NCBI GenBank assembly: GCA_015680905.1
Contig: CM027378.1
Span: 56,135,501-56,199,500 of the forward strand
DNA: 64,000 nt
Direction of reading: 5' to 3'
Source: Coptis chinensis
Taxonomy: Eukaryota; Streptophyta; Magnoliopsida; Ranunculales; Ranunculaceae
Shown one piece after another: positions 1-9,763 of the stretch. Numbering within the stretch: position 1 is the stretch's first letter; every line of letters begins with the position of its first letter. The translations under genes were made by a program, and so were the position numbers. The notes beneath the pieces are model-generated. The model did not search any database, was not told the DNA's origin, and worked only from the letters and a program-made list of their open reading frames with translations.

Positions 1-1477
1 ATGATTTAACAACTTCATGCTTACACTGCTGTGATTGATTCAGTATTTGGTGACAAGGGCAAACTTTTCTTTTTGAATGGAGCAGCTGGTACAGGGAAAA
101 CTTTTTTGTATAATACAATTGCAAAGGCCTGCCGCAGCATGGGTCTTATTGTCATCATGGTGGCATCATTAGGAATTGCATCTGTTATTATCGGTGGACG
201 ACCGCCATTCTACATTTAAAATTCCAATTGATGTGATGGATACCACTTTTTTGCGGCTTCACTAAACATTCGACCTTTGCCGACCTATTTAAAGAAACAA
301 AACTAATTGTTTGGGACCAGGTGCCCATGCAACATAGATACTGTGTTGAGGCTGTGGATAGAACACTTCAAGATATTTGTGGAAACAAGAAGATATTTGG
401 TGGTATCACTACAGTTCTTGGTGGTGATTTTCGACAAACACTACCTGTTATACCGTTAGGCCAGAGAGAGCAATTTGTTGGTGCATCACTACGGCGCTCT
501 TTCCTTTGGAGTTATTTAGAAGTTTTGCACTTGGTACAGAACATGCGGCTTGAAATGGCAGAGTCCGAGAATGTCGAATTCGCCCGATTTTTTTGTTGGA
601 GGTGTGCTACTAATGCCTTCTAATTAGAATGTTTTTTCTCCATTAGTTCCATATATAAACGAACTATTTTAGAAACTAATGAATTCATTTTTGCTTTGAT
701 TCATTTAGATTGGTTTGAATCCCAAAGAATGCGTGCATAAATTGCCGAATGGAATACGCAAGTGTACCAATATCCAAGAACTCATCTTCTCGCGTCTATC
801 CCCAATTGGATGTTATGGACACACCGTCTCCAAATTTCTTAACCGATCGCACTATTATTCTTGCTGCCGTAATGATGATGTGAGTGCAATTAATGAGGTT
901 GCACTGAATTTGTTTCCTGGTGAAGCTTTGAGTATTTGGCTGCAGATAAAATTATCGAAGATGATATTGATAATCCAAGTGGGGCTCACTATCCCACCGA
1001 AGTTTGAACTCCCTCGACCCTTCTAGCTTACCACCTTTCAATCTCAAGTTAAAACCTGGATGCCCTATAATGTTGCTCAGGAACATAGCACCTAAAGATG
1101 GCCTTTGCAATGGGACACGACTTATGGTGCTTCAATGTGCGAGTAAAGTCCTTCAAGCCAAAATTTTGACTGGAGAGAAAGCTGGAAATCCGGTACTCAT
1201 CCCAAGAATATCTCTGGCTCCCTCAAATGCAGAGTTGCCTTTCAAACTATCAAGACGACAATTCCCTGTTCGACTAGCTTATGCCATGACAATTAATAAG
1301 TCGCAAGGCCAGTCAGTGAAATATGTTGGCATTGATTTGAGGACACCGGTTTTCAGTCATGGGCAACTCTATGTGACCATGTCCAGATGTACTTCTTCAA
1401 AAAGAATATCCGTTTTTCTTCCACCTAATGTAAGAAATTGCATTACAAATGTCGTATACCCAGAAGTTCTTCTCTAA
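1..1477 (+). pseudogene. Helitron PIF1-like helicase, decayed
   Basis: Fragments in several frames read as the C-terminal helicase of plant Helitron RepHel proteins, an SF1 PIF1-type DNA helicase that unwinds the donor during rolling-circle transposition. Walker A (GAAGTGKT) lies near 80-105. A Walker-B-like stretch near 314-335 reads WDQVPMQ where the family has WDE, so the catalytic acid is replaced. [10 protein letters not shown] lies near 420-450. The C-terminal motifs INKSQGQS and [10 protein letters not shown] lie near 1290-1390, ending around SVFLPP. An in-frame TAA at bases 7-9, stops and frameshifts near 219-300, 620-715 and 1000-1030 break the gene. The upstream Rep domain is missing from the window. 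Non-functional. Confidence 0.88.
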
Positions 1478-2413
1478 GGACATCGATACCAATGAGAAAA
1501 GGCAAGTGAGAAATTAAAAAATGTTACTTTTATTGGTTTAGAAAATAAAGAATATATTGTATCCATATATATGTTATGTAAGTTTTTATGATAGTTTTTT
1601 TTTGTTGATGATAGCGTGGATACTTAAAAATAAGAATAGAGATTATTTTATTTTGAGAACCATCTCTTTTGTAAACAATATGCTAAATGTATCAAGTCTA
1701 AAAAAATCATGTGTATGTGGTTTGTTTGCAGGTACCAAGTTAAATTGCCATAATTTTTCGCAACATGATTGTAGTCTTTGCTCCATGGCGCATTTATCCA
1801 TATGGTAGCAGAATGGTGTGAAAAGTATGCATAGAGGGGAGAATGAGAGAAATGAAGAACTCGATAAGTGGGCGTGGAGTATTTATTTTATTTTATTTTT
1901 CTATTTCATTACTAGAATTAGCCCCAGGTGAAAATTTATGCAAAGTCTTCTTTAATATTTAATGAGTTGTCTTTTAGTTTTAGAAGTAATTTGTGTTATG
2001 TATAAATATGAAGTTATATATTTTGGTATGGTTGATCTATGAGAATTGTATTGTTTGATTTTCAGGTTATGACAGGATTTAGGTTTTTGAAATGTTGAAA
2101 ATACAAAGGAGACTCTGCTGAATTTTTTTATTTTAAAAAAAAAAAATGATGATGCTCTTAATTGAAGACTCTCTCCCTTTATTTTCATCATTCTCATTCT
2201 GATATGTACTGAATTAATGAATGTATAAGGGTATGTGTAATGAGTTGGTTTGTGAGAAATGAAATACATAGAATTGCAATAATTAAACTCACTTGAATAT
2301 GCGTATGAAATGGTTATGAAGTATAAAACTGTTGGAAATGGTTATATCATCGATCCAATGCTACTATAGAGATGGTCTCTCTTGGGGTGTTGTTCAAAAG
2401 CAATATGTCTAGA

Positions 2414-2440
2414 GTGCCGACTGGCACGGGCATTCACTAG
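2414..2440 (+). other. Helitron 3' terminus (hairpin + CTAG)
   Basis: A perfect 5-bp stem GTGCC/GGCAC (2414-2418 and 2423-2427) with loop GACT is followed by 9 bases and then CTAG at 2437-2440. The next base is T. This is the standard Helitron 3' end: a short hairpin about 10 bases before CTRR, inserted between A and T. Confidence 0.85.
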
Positions 2441-2703
2441 TTTACAAAATAAGATGAAGCGCTATATTGCTTATGAATATTGAATGGATGATCATCTTCT
2501 TCTGAATAAACAATTTCTGTCTCATCTTTCTCACCACTCAAAAGGGGATTTGATTCCCTAATGCATTCGAATTCACTTAGTTTGCCTGGGAAGTGATCTT
2601 CTGACGGAATGATATTCTCTTTTAAACTTTTTTGAGATTCAGATATATCAAGGTTAGGCACGTGGTTGCAAGTTTGTCCGAGCCCCATGATCTTCCTGGT
2701 CAT
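2440..2703 (-). other. Unassigned open reading frame next to Helitron end
   Basis: The minus strand is open for 88 codons from an ATG at 2703. The product is acidic and Ser/Glu-rich (for example EEDDHPFNIH) and I do not recognise it. The stop is formed inside the CTAG of the neighbouring Helitron, so a longer host reading frame may have been cut by that insertion. It could equally be chance. The rest of 2704-2973 holds nothing I can identify. Confidence 0.2.
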
Positions 2704-2973
2704 TTTACATTTTTTTTTTCTTCTAATAAATGTACAACAATCTGTTTACTATGCAATTTTCTTGACTCTCCTGTAATCTGGTGGTGTTTCTATAACTTGA
2801 TAACAGTTTTAACTATCAACATGTATTGATGCATCTATTAACTGAGGAGCAAAAGGAAAACGATTATCATTTCTCCGATGCTTCAACAGTCCCAATAAAT
2901 ATAAAATTTACTGCAATCCAATCAATGCCATCCCAGCTTCAAATATATTTGTACATTTTGGTTTTGCTATTGG

Positions 2974-3165
2974 GTTAATTAGAATAAACCCCCCATTTTA
3001 TATACATATTTAGACTAAACCCCCTATTTTATGATTCCTTAAACATAAACCCCCATTCTGTTTTCTCCCCATCACACCAACCTCAATATTTTACTTAATA
3101 TCTTAACTGCCCCTGTTGTGTTTAGTGTAGTAAGCTACGACACAAAAATTGTTTAAAAAAAAAAA
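2974..3165 (+). repeat. Left terminal inverted repeat
   Basis: Inverted copy of 5440-5608. It differs by an internal tandem duplication of about 30 bp (two successive AAACCCCC...TTTTAT blocks near 2985-3035) that the right copy lacks. It ends in an A-rich tract at 3153-3177. Confidence 0.75.
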
Positions 3166-3679
3166 AGAAAAAAAAAAGTAGTTTTCCCATCATTATTCCC
3201 ATCATTAGACTTTATAATCTTCTGTCGTAGAGTCCTCTAAATTTATTATTTGTCTCTGTGTTAGAAAATAGTTTTTAGAAATTATTCTTGTCCAAGGCAA
3301 TGTAGTTTTCCATGACATATTGACATGATACTGTTTTTATTTTTTTTGTTGTTCGGAAACACTTGGATGTTAGACGATAGAACAGAAGATTAAACTCTGG
3401 TCCTTTATCAATTCATACTGGTTTTTTACTAGTATTTGGTACAAACTAGTCGTACTTTTTGTTTCTAGCTTTCTTCCAATTGGCATTATACTTGGAATCA
3501 CTCTTTCTTAATAACTTAATTTTTCTATCTCAGCCGAGCATTTGCTACGAACTGATTTTGTTACGATTTAAAGGAGAACCCACTGGTAGGGCTTCTTTAT
3601 TGCACTCTTTGTCAGGAAGGGTGTTGAAAACTGTTGGAAATAAGGTTGGATAGACGCCCACCAAGATAAGGATAAACCA

Positions 3680-3966
3680 CTGAGTATAGGACTCTATCCT
3701 ATCTGATATTAGATGAGTATAGGACTCTATCCTATCGATATTAGATGAGTATAGGATTCTATCCTATCGATATTAGATGAGTATATGACTCTATCCTATC
3801 CGATATTAGATGAGTATAGGACTCTATCCTATCGGATATTAGATGAGTATATAACTCTATCCTATCGATATTAGATGAGTATAGACTCTATCCTATCGAT
3901 ATTAGATGAGTATATAACTCTATCCTATCTCGATATTAGATGAGTATAGGACTCTATCCTATCCAT
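3680..3966 (+). repeat. U3 tandem array, ~32-bp unit, about 9 copies
   Basis: Units of the form GATATTAGATGAGTATAGGA followed by CTCTATCCTATC repeat about nine times with small length changes. Each unit contains the dyad ATAGGA/TCCTAT around CTCTA. Its position upstream of the LTR TATA box suggests promoter/enhancer repeats. Confidence 0.85.
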
Positions 3967-3986
3967 ATTGAGGAGGTGGGAACCTC

Positions 3987-3994
3987 TATAAATA
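3987..3994 (+). promoter_or_regulatory. TATA box of the solo LTR
   Basis: TATAAATA directly after the repeat array, within CCTCTATAAATAGACCCCC. It is placed as expected for an LTR promoter. Confidence 0.6.
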
Positions 3995-5439
3995 GACCCC
4001 CACCTCTCACATATTAATAATCGAACAACAAGAAAAGCTCTCTCCTTTAATGGCACCTCCAACATTTTCTAAAGTAGAAGCCCGGTAATTTGTGGAGATT
4101 CCATAGGTGGTATCCTCCCTAGCCATTGTCGGTTCTTGGTTCTTGGTTCGTGAAAAAAAGGTTGCTTCCCGTTCGTGGTTGGAACTTGACTCAAGCAAAG
4201 TTAAGAAGAAGAAGATCTTGAGTGTGTCAAGAACATCTTCTCCTGTAGATCAAAGCTTGGAACTTCAAATTGAAAGCTGTGACCAAGGTACGATCTTCTG
4301 TTTCCGCTGCGCTATTTTATGCATGTGGTATAACGTAATTGTATATATCATAGGAATCATGCATGAGATATCGATAAAATCCAACAAAAACGGTCTAAAT
4401 GAGAAGCCACTGATAGGTGCTGATGAGCTTCTAGAGTCTACCAGCTCAAAGAAGTATCTTCATGAAGGCCCAAATAACCAAAGCAAGGAGGAAAAGGTGT
4501 TACATTCAAAAAGGAAAATGAAGTTTCTAATGTCGTTTCCGTTTATAAGGATGTCCAGAATGATGTTATATTCTAGAATTCTTTGGATTGCGAAAACTAG
4601 ATTTGTGAAAATCAGAAGCTAATTTTGACATGATAGGTAGTTTATGACCATTCTGAAGGCATAAACAATTCACTACTTAGGTATATGGTGCGACTCAAGT
4701 ATGAAGAGTATGCTCCATGTTTTGGAACCGCTGGGTTATGCCTATAGTGATGTAAGATATTAATGACCAGAAAATGCTCAAAATAGCCCCAGATGACAAC
4801 TGTTAACTCAACCAAATTGTGAGTGCAGTTGCATGAATGTATGATACTGCACCCAACAACACTATCATCCAAAACCAAATTTATACAGTTTAAGCGCCAT
4901 TGCATTGTAACATGCTCAAATAGAATCAACGATGACCTTGTTTTAATATTTCTCCAATAATACCACGAGTAAGCGTGAGTGCGTGACAGCAGCAGCACAA
5001 AACGGCTAGCATCTTGGTTGGGACCAAAGTTGGAAACGTAAAAGGTGGGAAGAAAAGAGAAATGCTGACGATCCCAAGGAATATAAGCCGAAACTCTAGC
5101 CATCAATAACGAAACCACTAAGATGGAACTGTTTTGGGTTTGTTATGGTGGGACAAAAACTTGAGACCGAAGCCTCTTCTAATTCGTTTTGTTTTTTCAG
5201 TGCATCAGTAGACCCATTGCTTTTCTTGAGGCAGCCTCGAGCAACAACATTACGCACAAAATTAGGACGGCCCAGTACACGCCCACCTAGAGATTATGAC
5301 AATATTTTTGAAGAACAAATAACATACCTTGGAAGGAGCAAATGCTAAGATGATGCGATGGAGAGGAAGAATTATGGGAACTCAAAGCTTGTGCAGTTGG
5401 AGTTTCTCTTTTTCTTTTTTGTTTGGTTTCATTTTGTTT

Positions 5440-5608
5440 TTTTTTTTTTTTTTTTTTCTAAAAACAACTTTTGTGTCATAACTTACACTAAACACAATAG
5501 GGGCAGTTAGGGTATTAAGTAAAATATTGACATTGGTGTGATGGGGAGAAAACATAATAGGGGTTTATGCCTAAGGAATCATAAAATGGGGGGTTTAGTC
5601 TAATTAAC
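5440..5608 (-). repeat. Right terminal inverted repeat
   Basis: Reverse-complement match to the left terminus. It carries the same TCTCCCCATCACACCAA and AACTGCCCCT blocks in inverted order and is preceded by a T-rich tract at about 5438-5458. Confidence 0.75.
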
Positions 5609-6071
5609 TCTTTCCTATTTGAACTTACCAATACATCATCTAATCCAATCCTAATCAACAATTGTCCCACGTTTAGTTTGTAATTTGGGCTTAAACCACC
5701 TAAACATTCAAATGTTTGGATATGCGTTTTGCTTCTTTTATAGTTCTGGTTGTGTGATATGATTCTTTCAAAGATTATATTGCTGTCCTTGTTTGGTGTT
5801 TCCTTTTTGATTTGCAGAACCGATGGGAGGCAAAATTCCTTCTGAAAAGCAATGGAAAGGAAACAAATGGACTTCAAATGACACAAGTTGATTGAAAATG
5901 AAATGAAAGTGGGCAAGGCAACTAATAGTTTTCTTTCGAAGAAGTTGTTACAGACCAAACACAACCTACAGTTTTGTGGTTGCACCTAATACTAAATACT
6001 AACAAGGGTTAAGTAACTAATGCTAAGGAAACAAATGACATTGTTATTACAGAGTCACAGACATACAAAAT
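5609..6071. other. Spacer, nothing recognised
   Basis: AT-rich sequence between the TIR element and the O-fucosyltransferase remnant. I see no coding signal or element termini. Confidence 0.5.
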
Positions 6072-6805
6072 TTACAACTTCCACTCACAAAAACAATCAG
6101 GTAAAGCAGATCCTCTGTCCAGAATAAAATCGTCTCTATGAATCTTCCATAAGGCTTCTGACAAATTCAGTCCTACATAACCCTGAGATATTAACTCCGC
6201 AAAAGCCCTTCTACTCAAGAAAAGAGTTTTAAATAATCCTTTAAAAGTCCTCATTGCAGACACCATCTTGTCCATGTTTCCAAAATACGTAGCTACATAC
6301 GAGTCGCTATTGACAGACATGTAATAATCCAGTGCAACTTTTGTGTTCCCATGCATGCTCGTGAAATCCTGACCACTGAGGAGAGAAGATTTAGTATAAA
6401 CATTAGTGTATACAGATGTTAACCCGTCAATTTCCATGAGACCATCACCAGCAGCCAAATAAATACTTGTGTTCGTCGGAATGGCAAGTGCTTTAAGGAT
6501 GAAAGCTGTCTCATTTGGGGGTCAGGGGGCACTTCCCACGACTCCTCCAAATATGAGCCATCTCTCCAGTCCAGGGTTTTCGATCCCCTTGTGCAGAGCT
6601 AATGGCTTTTTTGGAAGCAGCAGAGAGGCTCTGGTACTCACATTGACTGTAAGCTACCATGTCAGGTTCAAAGCATAGGTGAAGGGACAGAAAGGGTTTG
6701 GGTATGGCATCCAAAAGCTCAGAGCCTTTTTTCTCTAGAGATTCAGTAAGACGAAGAGCTTTGTAACAACCTTGACAAAGAGCAGCCTTGGCATACAATG
6801 GATAC
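6072..6805 (-). pseudogene. Plant O-fucosyltransferase-family protein, C-terminal exon
   Basis: Read on the minus strand this is the last exon of a plant GDP-fucose O-fucosyltransferase-like (OFUT) protein, a Golgi type II membrane glycosyltransferase family. An acceptor (TTGCAG) precedes 6805. The exon then reads AALCQGCYKALRLTESLEKK, the conserved LHLCFEPDMVAY block (the family usually has LHLRFE, so the Arg is Cys here), RGKCPLTP, IYLAAGDGLMEIDGLTSVYT, NSDSYVATYFGNMDKMV and the terminal ALPDCFCEWKL with TAA. Near 6511-6516 the frame shifts by one base (extra A in CCCCCAAATGAG), which stops translation after LTPK. The upstream exons with the N-terminal half are not recognisable in the window. 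The frameshift and the lost Arg point to a pseudogene; a sequencing error at the A run is the alternative for the frameshift. Confidence 0.85.
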
Positions 6806-7774
6806 CTGCAAGATCATTGCAATATTTCTGCGAACTAAGTTAAGCTTTTCAAGCAGTGATGAGTTTCAACATATGGATGACAAAATGACAGTCAATACAT
6901 GTGTGTGTTTTTTTTCTTTCAATCGGCCCAAAATAACTACAACAACTAACAAAGGATTTAACAGCCAAGACACGATTCCTAGTGAAAAGACGTGATTTAA
7001 GAAACGCCTAACCCTGAAGGACTACCTCAGACAAATCAACAGATGAAAGAAGTTTCCATGGCCATCTAACACAATATTTTCTTTTATCACATGTTTAAGC
7101 TTTAGGAGAACCAAAAAACAGAAAGTGGGGAAATGGAGACTTTAAAACCATTAACCTCTTTTCATATTTTGGTAAGAAGTGGTATAGGTCGTAACCGTCA
7201 TACAGTATTAGAGACTAACCTTACGTAAAAATTCAAGTTTTTATGGTATAATGACAATCCAAGTGTCAATTAAAACTTTCCAATAGGCAAGCACCATAAC
7301 CAAAAGTGCACTATCAATTCTATCCACAAAGACAGTCAAAAGAAGTTTAAATTTGAATTTATGCAACTGGTAGTTGAATTGCCAAATGGATACCTGTCCC
7401 TTCTCTGGTGTAATTGAGATGTAACGATGCTCCAAAAGCAAAGCAAGGTTGGTTGTTTTGTTGGAACTATCCCATTTGCCTTGTACTTTGGTTTGCATGT
7501 AAAGATCTGAATTGCCGAACTCGTGATTCAATAGTGTCTTTTCGTTCTGATTAGTTGAACCGAAACTGATCTTTCTCATGCTCGTTAAAATTGGAGTTAG
7601 CCCTCCCAAACGTTGCAAAAGAAGGTTCCCTCAGATTCCCATCCCCTGTGTAAGACCTGTTGCCGAACCCTTCAATCCCACGAGATATTTTACGAGATCG
7701 ATCCCTCTCTTCTTTTAGGAGTGGTCCTCTTTCAAGCAACTTATGCACCCTTTCAGATTTCTTTATTACAGTAA
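6806..7774. other. Spacer with unassigned minus-strand coding-like stretch
   Basis: On the minus strand, about 7748-7555 (SRGIEGFGNRSYTGDG) and then 7618-7385 in another frame (LYMQTKVQGKWDSSNKT) look somewhat coding. They could be remains of upstream exons of the O-fucosyltransferase fragment. I do not recognise them. 6806-7240 shows nothing. Confidence 0.25.
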
Positions 7775-8460
7775 GGGGTTGTTTGTTTTTTTTGAATTAA
7801 GCATTCAGAGCCTCTTAAACTTAAGTTTTAAGCATTCAGAGGTTCAAAACTTGTTTGTTTTTTTTAAGTAGTTTAAGCATTAAGTGGTACTTTTAGCATT
7901 CAGCATTCAGCACCAAAATTTCTTCTGAATGCTGAATTCTAATACTTGAAACAAAAAAGTCTCTTCTTGCCCTTTCTTAAGAACCCAATCTTAAGAACCC
8001 ATCTACTTTCCTACCTTAACTTTTATGGTTTCAAAATAGGTTCTTCAAAATTTGATGTTGGCGTCATGGGTTTTTTCATTTTTTTTTGGTGAATAATATC
8101 CACTTTGTTAAAAATAGAATTACATATATATATATTCTGAAAATAAACAAAATATGAAAATAAACCGTTAAAATATATTTGTGAAAGCATATTTTAAATA
8201 AATTTATTTATCATTTATTTTTTTTGATAATCCATCTCTTCTCCTCAAATATAATATATATTTTGTTTAACAAGAAATCAAGTTAGTGTTTAAAATAGAT
8301 AGCATGAGTAAAATTGTCCGAATGATTTATATTCAAATTTCTCGTGAGCGAGGTTATTCTAACAGAAAACAAACATGTTTTTTAGAATTCAGCAATCAGC
8401 ATTTAGCATTCAGAGGATGAGCCATTCAGCATTCATAGGCTCAGAAAAACAAACGACCCC
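7775..8460. mobile_element. Tourist-like MITE (PIF/Harbinger)
   Basis: The 686-bp element has termini GGGGTTGTTTGTTTTT (left) and, inverted, GGGGTCGTTTGTTTTT (right). It is flanked by TAA on both sides (7772-7774 and 8461-8463), the 3-bp target of PIF/Harbinger elements. Sub-terminal ATTCAGCATTCAG motifs recur in both arms. It is very AT-rich inside, with no coding capacity. Confidence 0.85.
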
Positions 8461-8718
8461 TAAGCCCCCAATTGATTTAAGGAACTGATTATTATTATTA
8501 TTTGGTTTTGAGAAGATGAGACATAAAAGACGTTTTTACCCCCACTTTTGATTTCTGAAATTTCAAAATTTCACGATTTTTAAATGAATTAGATCTGACG
8601 ATTTCAGGATGGGATTTGACGGACCATAAAGGGTGTGATATAAGAGTGGCACTATAGCCTAACTGATATATATATATATATCGACCGTCTGTCCAGCTTT
8701 TTGGGAATTCTTGGAGCG
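8461..8718. other. Spacer upstream of small ORF
   Basis: Contains short TTA and TA runs (8488-8502, 8665-8681). The TATATATATATATAT run lies about 40-55 bases before the ATG at 8719 and could serve as a TATA element, but it may be only a microsatellite. Confidence 0.3.
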
Positions 8719-8898
8719 ATGGATTCTGTAATGATTGTGCCTCCTCCTCAAATCAACCAGTGGAATTTAGATGCCTCAGCCTCAAGTCTTATAGTATTTT
8801 TGGTTGCCAATCTGATTATGCTTCCCTTGCTTCTGTCACTAGGTTACTTCCTCTTCGAAAAGTGGAGCCGACGATGCGGAGGGACATTACTTGTTTAG
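8719..8898 (+). CDS. Possible small single-span membrane protein (59 aa)
   Basis: ATG at 8719 opens 59 codons. The N-terminal 20 residues are polar/proline-rich (MIVPPPQINQW). About residues 24-46 form one hydrophobic segment (LIVFLVANLIMLPLLLSLGY). The C-terminus is basic (EKWSRRCGG). This is a plausible membrane microprotein with the basic side after the span. No homologue is recognised. It sits between a MITE and a retrotransposon, and a chance ORF or the first exon of a disrupted gene is also possible. Confidence 0.35.
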   Translation: MDSVMIVPPPQINQWNLDASASSLIVFLVANLIMLPLLLSLGYFLFEKWSRRCGGTLLV

Positions 8899-9215
8899 CA
8901 TTGGGGAGATTTTAGATTCTCGCTGTAATTTCCTATTTGCTTCCTTGAATAATTATTTTGTCTTTCTTTAACTTTCTACTTTTAGTTTGCTTAAGTTTGT
9001 TAAACGTTTACTTTTTGCGCCATCAACAACAATGAGGGTCTCTTTTTCTGAAATTATGCCATCTTTTGGCCACATAAAATTATACCACCAGTGTTTTTTT
9101 TTTTTTTTTTGCTCTTAAAAGGATTGAAGTAAATGTCTTTATTCAAAGCATTTCACACTGTTTAGCGCTTTCAAGTTTATTCTTTTTACTTTCTACATTC
9201 CTTGAAAGTAATTCT
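8899..9215. other. Spacer up to retrotransposon insertion
   Basis: T-rich non-coding sequence with a poly-T run near 9096-9110. The last five bases, ATTCT (9211-9215), are the target site duplicated at 20194-20198. Confidence 0.5.
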
Positions 9216-9639
9216 TGTAGTTGGCAAATATCGTACCTATAAATATATTTATTTCAATATTTTAAAACTCGAGATATTGGCATAAAGCTGCCAATATCTT
9301 GGTAGATCTCGTGGGTGCTTAAATTGTGTTGCAGGTAAAAAGCGAAAAATGAGAAAGAAATACAAGGGACAGATGTCAACAACGGATTGGGTCAAAGCTA
9401 TTTGAGAGGACTATATAAAGACTGGATGGAGAAGAAAAGGATTCATTGGATTCATTCTGGAAAAAAGGTCATAAACAAGAGAGAGAAAGAGAGAACAAGA
9501 GCGATTGTAAAGTTTCTTAACATTGATTAATAAAAACATTATTTCCTACTAGATTCTTCCGAGTCTTTCATTCATATCATCACTATAAATCGTGTGATCT
9601 AAGAGCATCATATAACATTAGGTGTTCTTGGCAATCACA
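9216..9639 (+). repeat. 5' LTR
   Basis: Starts TGTAGTTGGCAAATATCG and ends GGCAATCACA. A TATA box (TATATAAA) is at 9412-9419. Compared with the 3' LTR it lacks a short internal duplication around the GATATTGGCATAA motif. Confidence 0.95.
9412..9419 (+). promoter_or_regulatory. Retrotransposon TATA box
   Basis: TATATAAA in the 5' LTR, conserved in the 3' LTR. The transcript start probably lies a few tens of bases downstream. Confidence 0.55.
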
Positions 9640-9640
9640 T

Positions 9641-9655
9641 TGGCGCCGTCTGTAT
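9641..9655 (+). other. Primer-binding site
   Basis: TGGCGCCGTCTGTAT starts one base after the 5' LTR. TGGCGCC is the usual beginning of tRNA-primer sites in Athila/Tat elements. The exact tRNA is not determined here. Confidence 0.75.
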
Positions 9656-9763
9656 ATCTAGAACAAGAAAATTTCCAATTTTCTTCTTCTAAGATCCAGA
9701 ATCTAGAGTTTTCTATAGATTTGAGTGAAGGAAGTGTGTTAGAAGAATCTGAGTTCGGTTACA

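Larger units (their letters stand above)
1..2440 (+). mobile_element. Helitron, 3' portion (5' end outside window)
   Basis: A rolling-circle transposon enters from the left edge. It contains the decayed C-terminal helicase part of a RepHel protein (1-1477), then about 930 bp of AT-rich sequence in which I see no gene, then a canonical Helitron 3' end (hairpin followed by CTAG, next base T). Helicase and terminus have the same orientation, as expected for one element. The Rep nuclease domain and the 5' TC terminus are not in the window. Classification rests on the helicase family plus the terminus. Confidence 0.85.
3632..4386 (+). mobile_element. Solo LTR with perfect 5-bp target duplication
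   Basis: The 755-bp unit begins TGTTGGA and ends TCCAACA, a perfect 7-bp inverted terminus typical of LTRs. It is flanked by AAAAC on both sides (3627-3631 and 4387-4391). No primer-binding site, internal coding region or second LTR follows, so it is a solo LTR, presumably left by LTR-LTR recombination. It has a 5' tandem array, a TATA box and a leader-like region, matching U3-R-U5 organisation on the plus strand. It sits inside the TIR element at 2974-5608, so it arrived later. Superfamily (copia or gypsy) cannot be decided without internal sequence. Confidence 0.88.
2974..5608. mobile_element. TIR element with ~190-bp inverted termini, split by a solo LTR
   Basis: Sequence 2974-3165 returns in inverted orientation at 5440-5608. 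Both start GTTAATTAGA and continue with C-rich TAAACCCCCCATTTTA, ending at an A/T tract. Long TIRs of this kind suggest a non-autonomous Mutator-like element, but no transposase is present and the target duplication is unclear: the flanks TTGCTATTGG and TTCCTATTTG are only similar. The inside holds short coding-like stretches I cannot name. One runs across the solo-LTR insertion point, near 3570-3631 and 4392-4560; another is at 5200-5345 after a TTTTTTCAG acceptor-like site. It could be a gene-fragment carrier (Pack-MULE type), but that is inference. Minus-strand openness at 4642-5118 shows no recognisable protein. Confidence 0.65.

Noticed and set aside
4642-5118. 158-codon minus-strand frame in the TIR element
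   Set aside because: No recognisable motif, mixed composition, no promoter context. Kept only as a note in the element.
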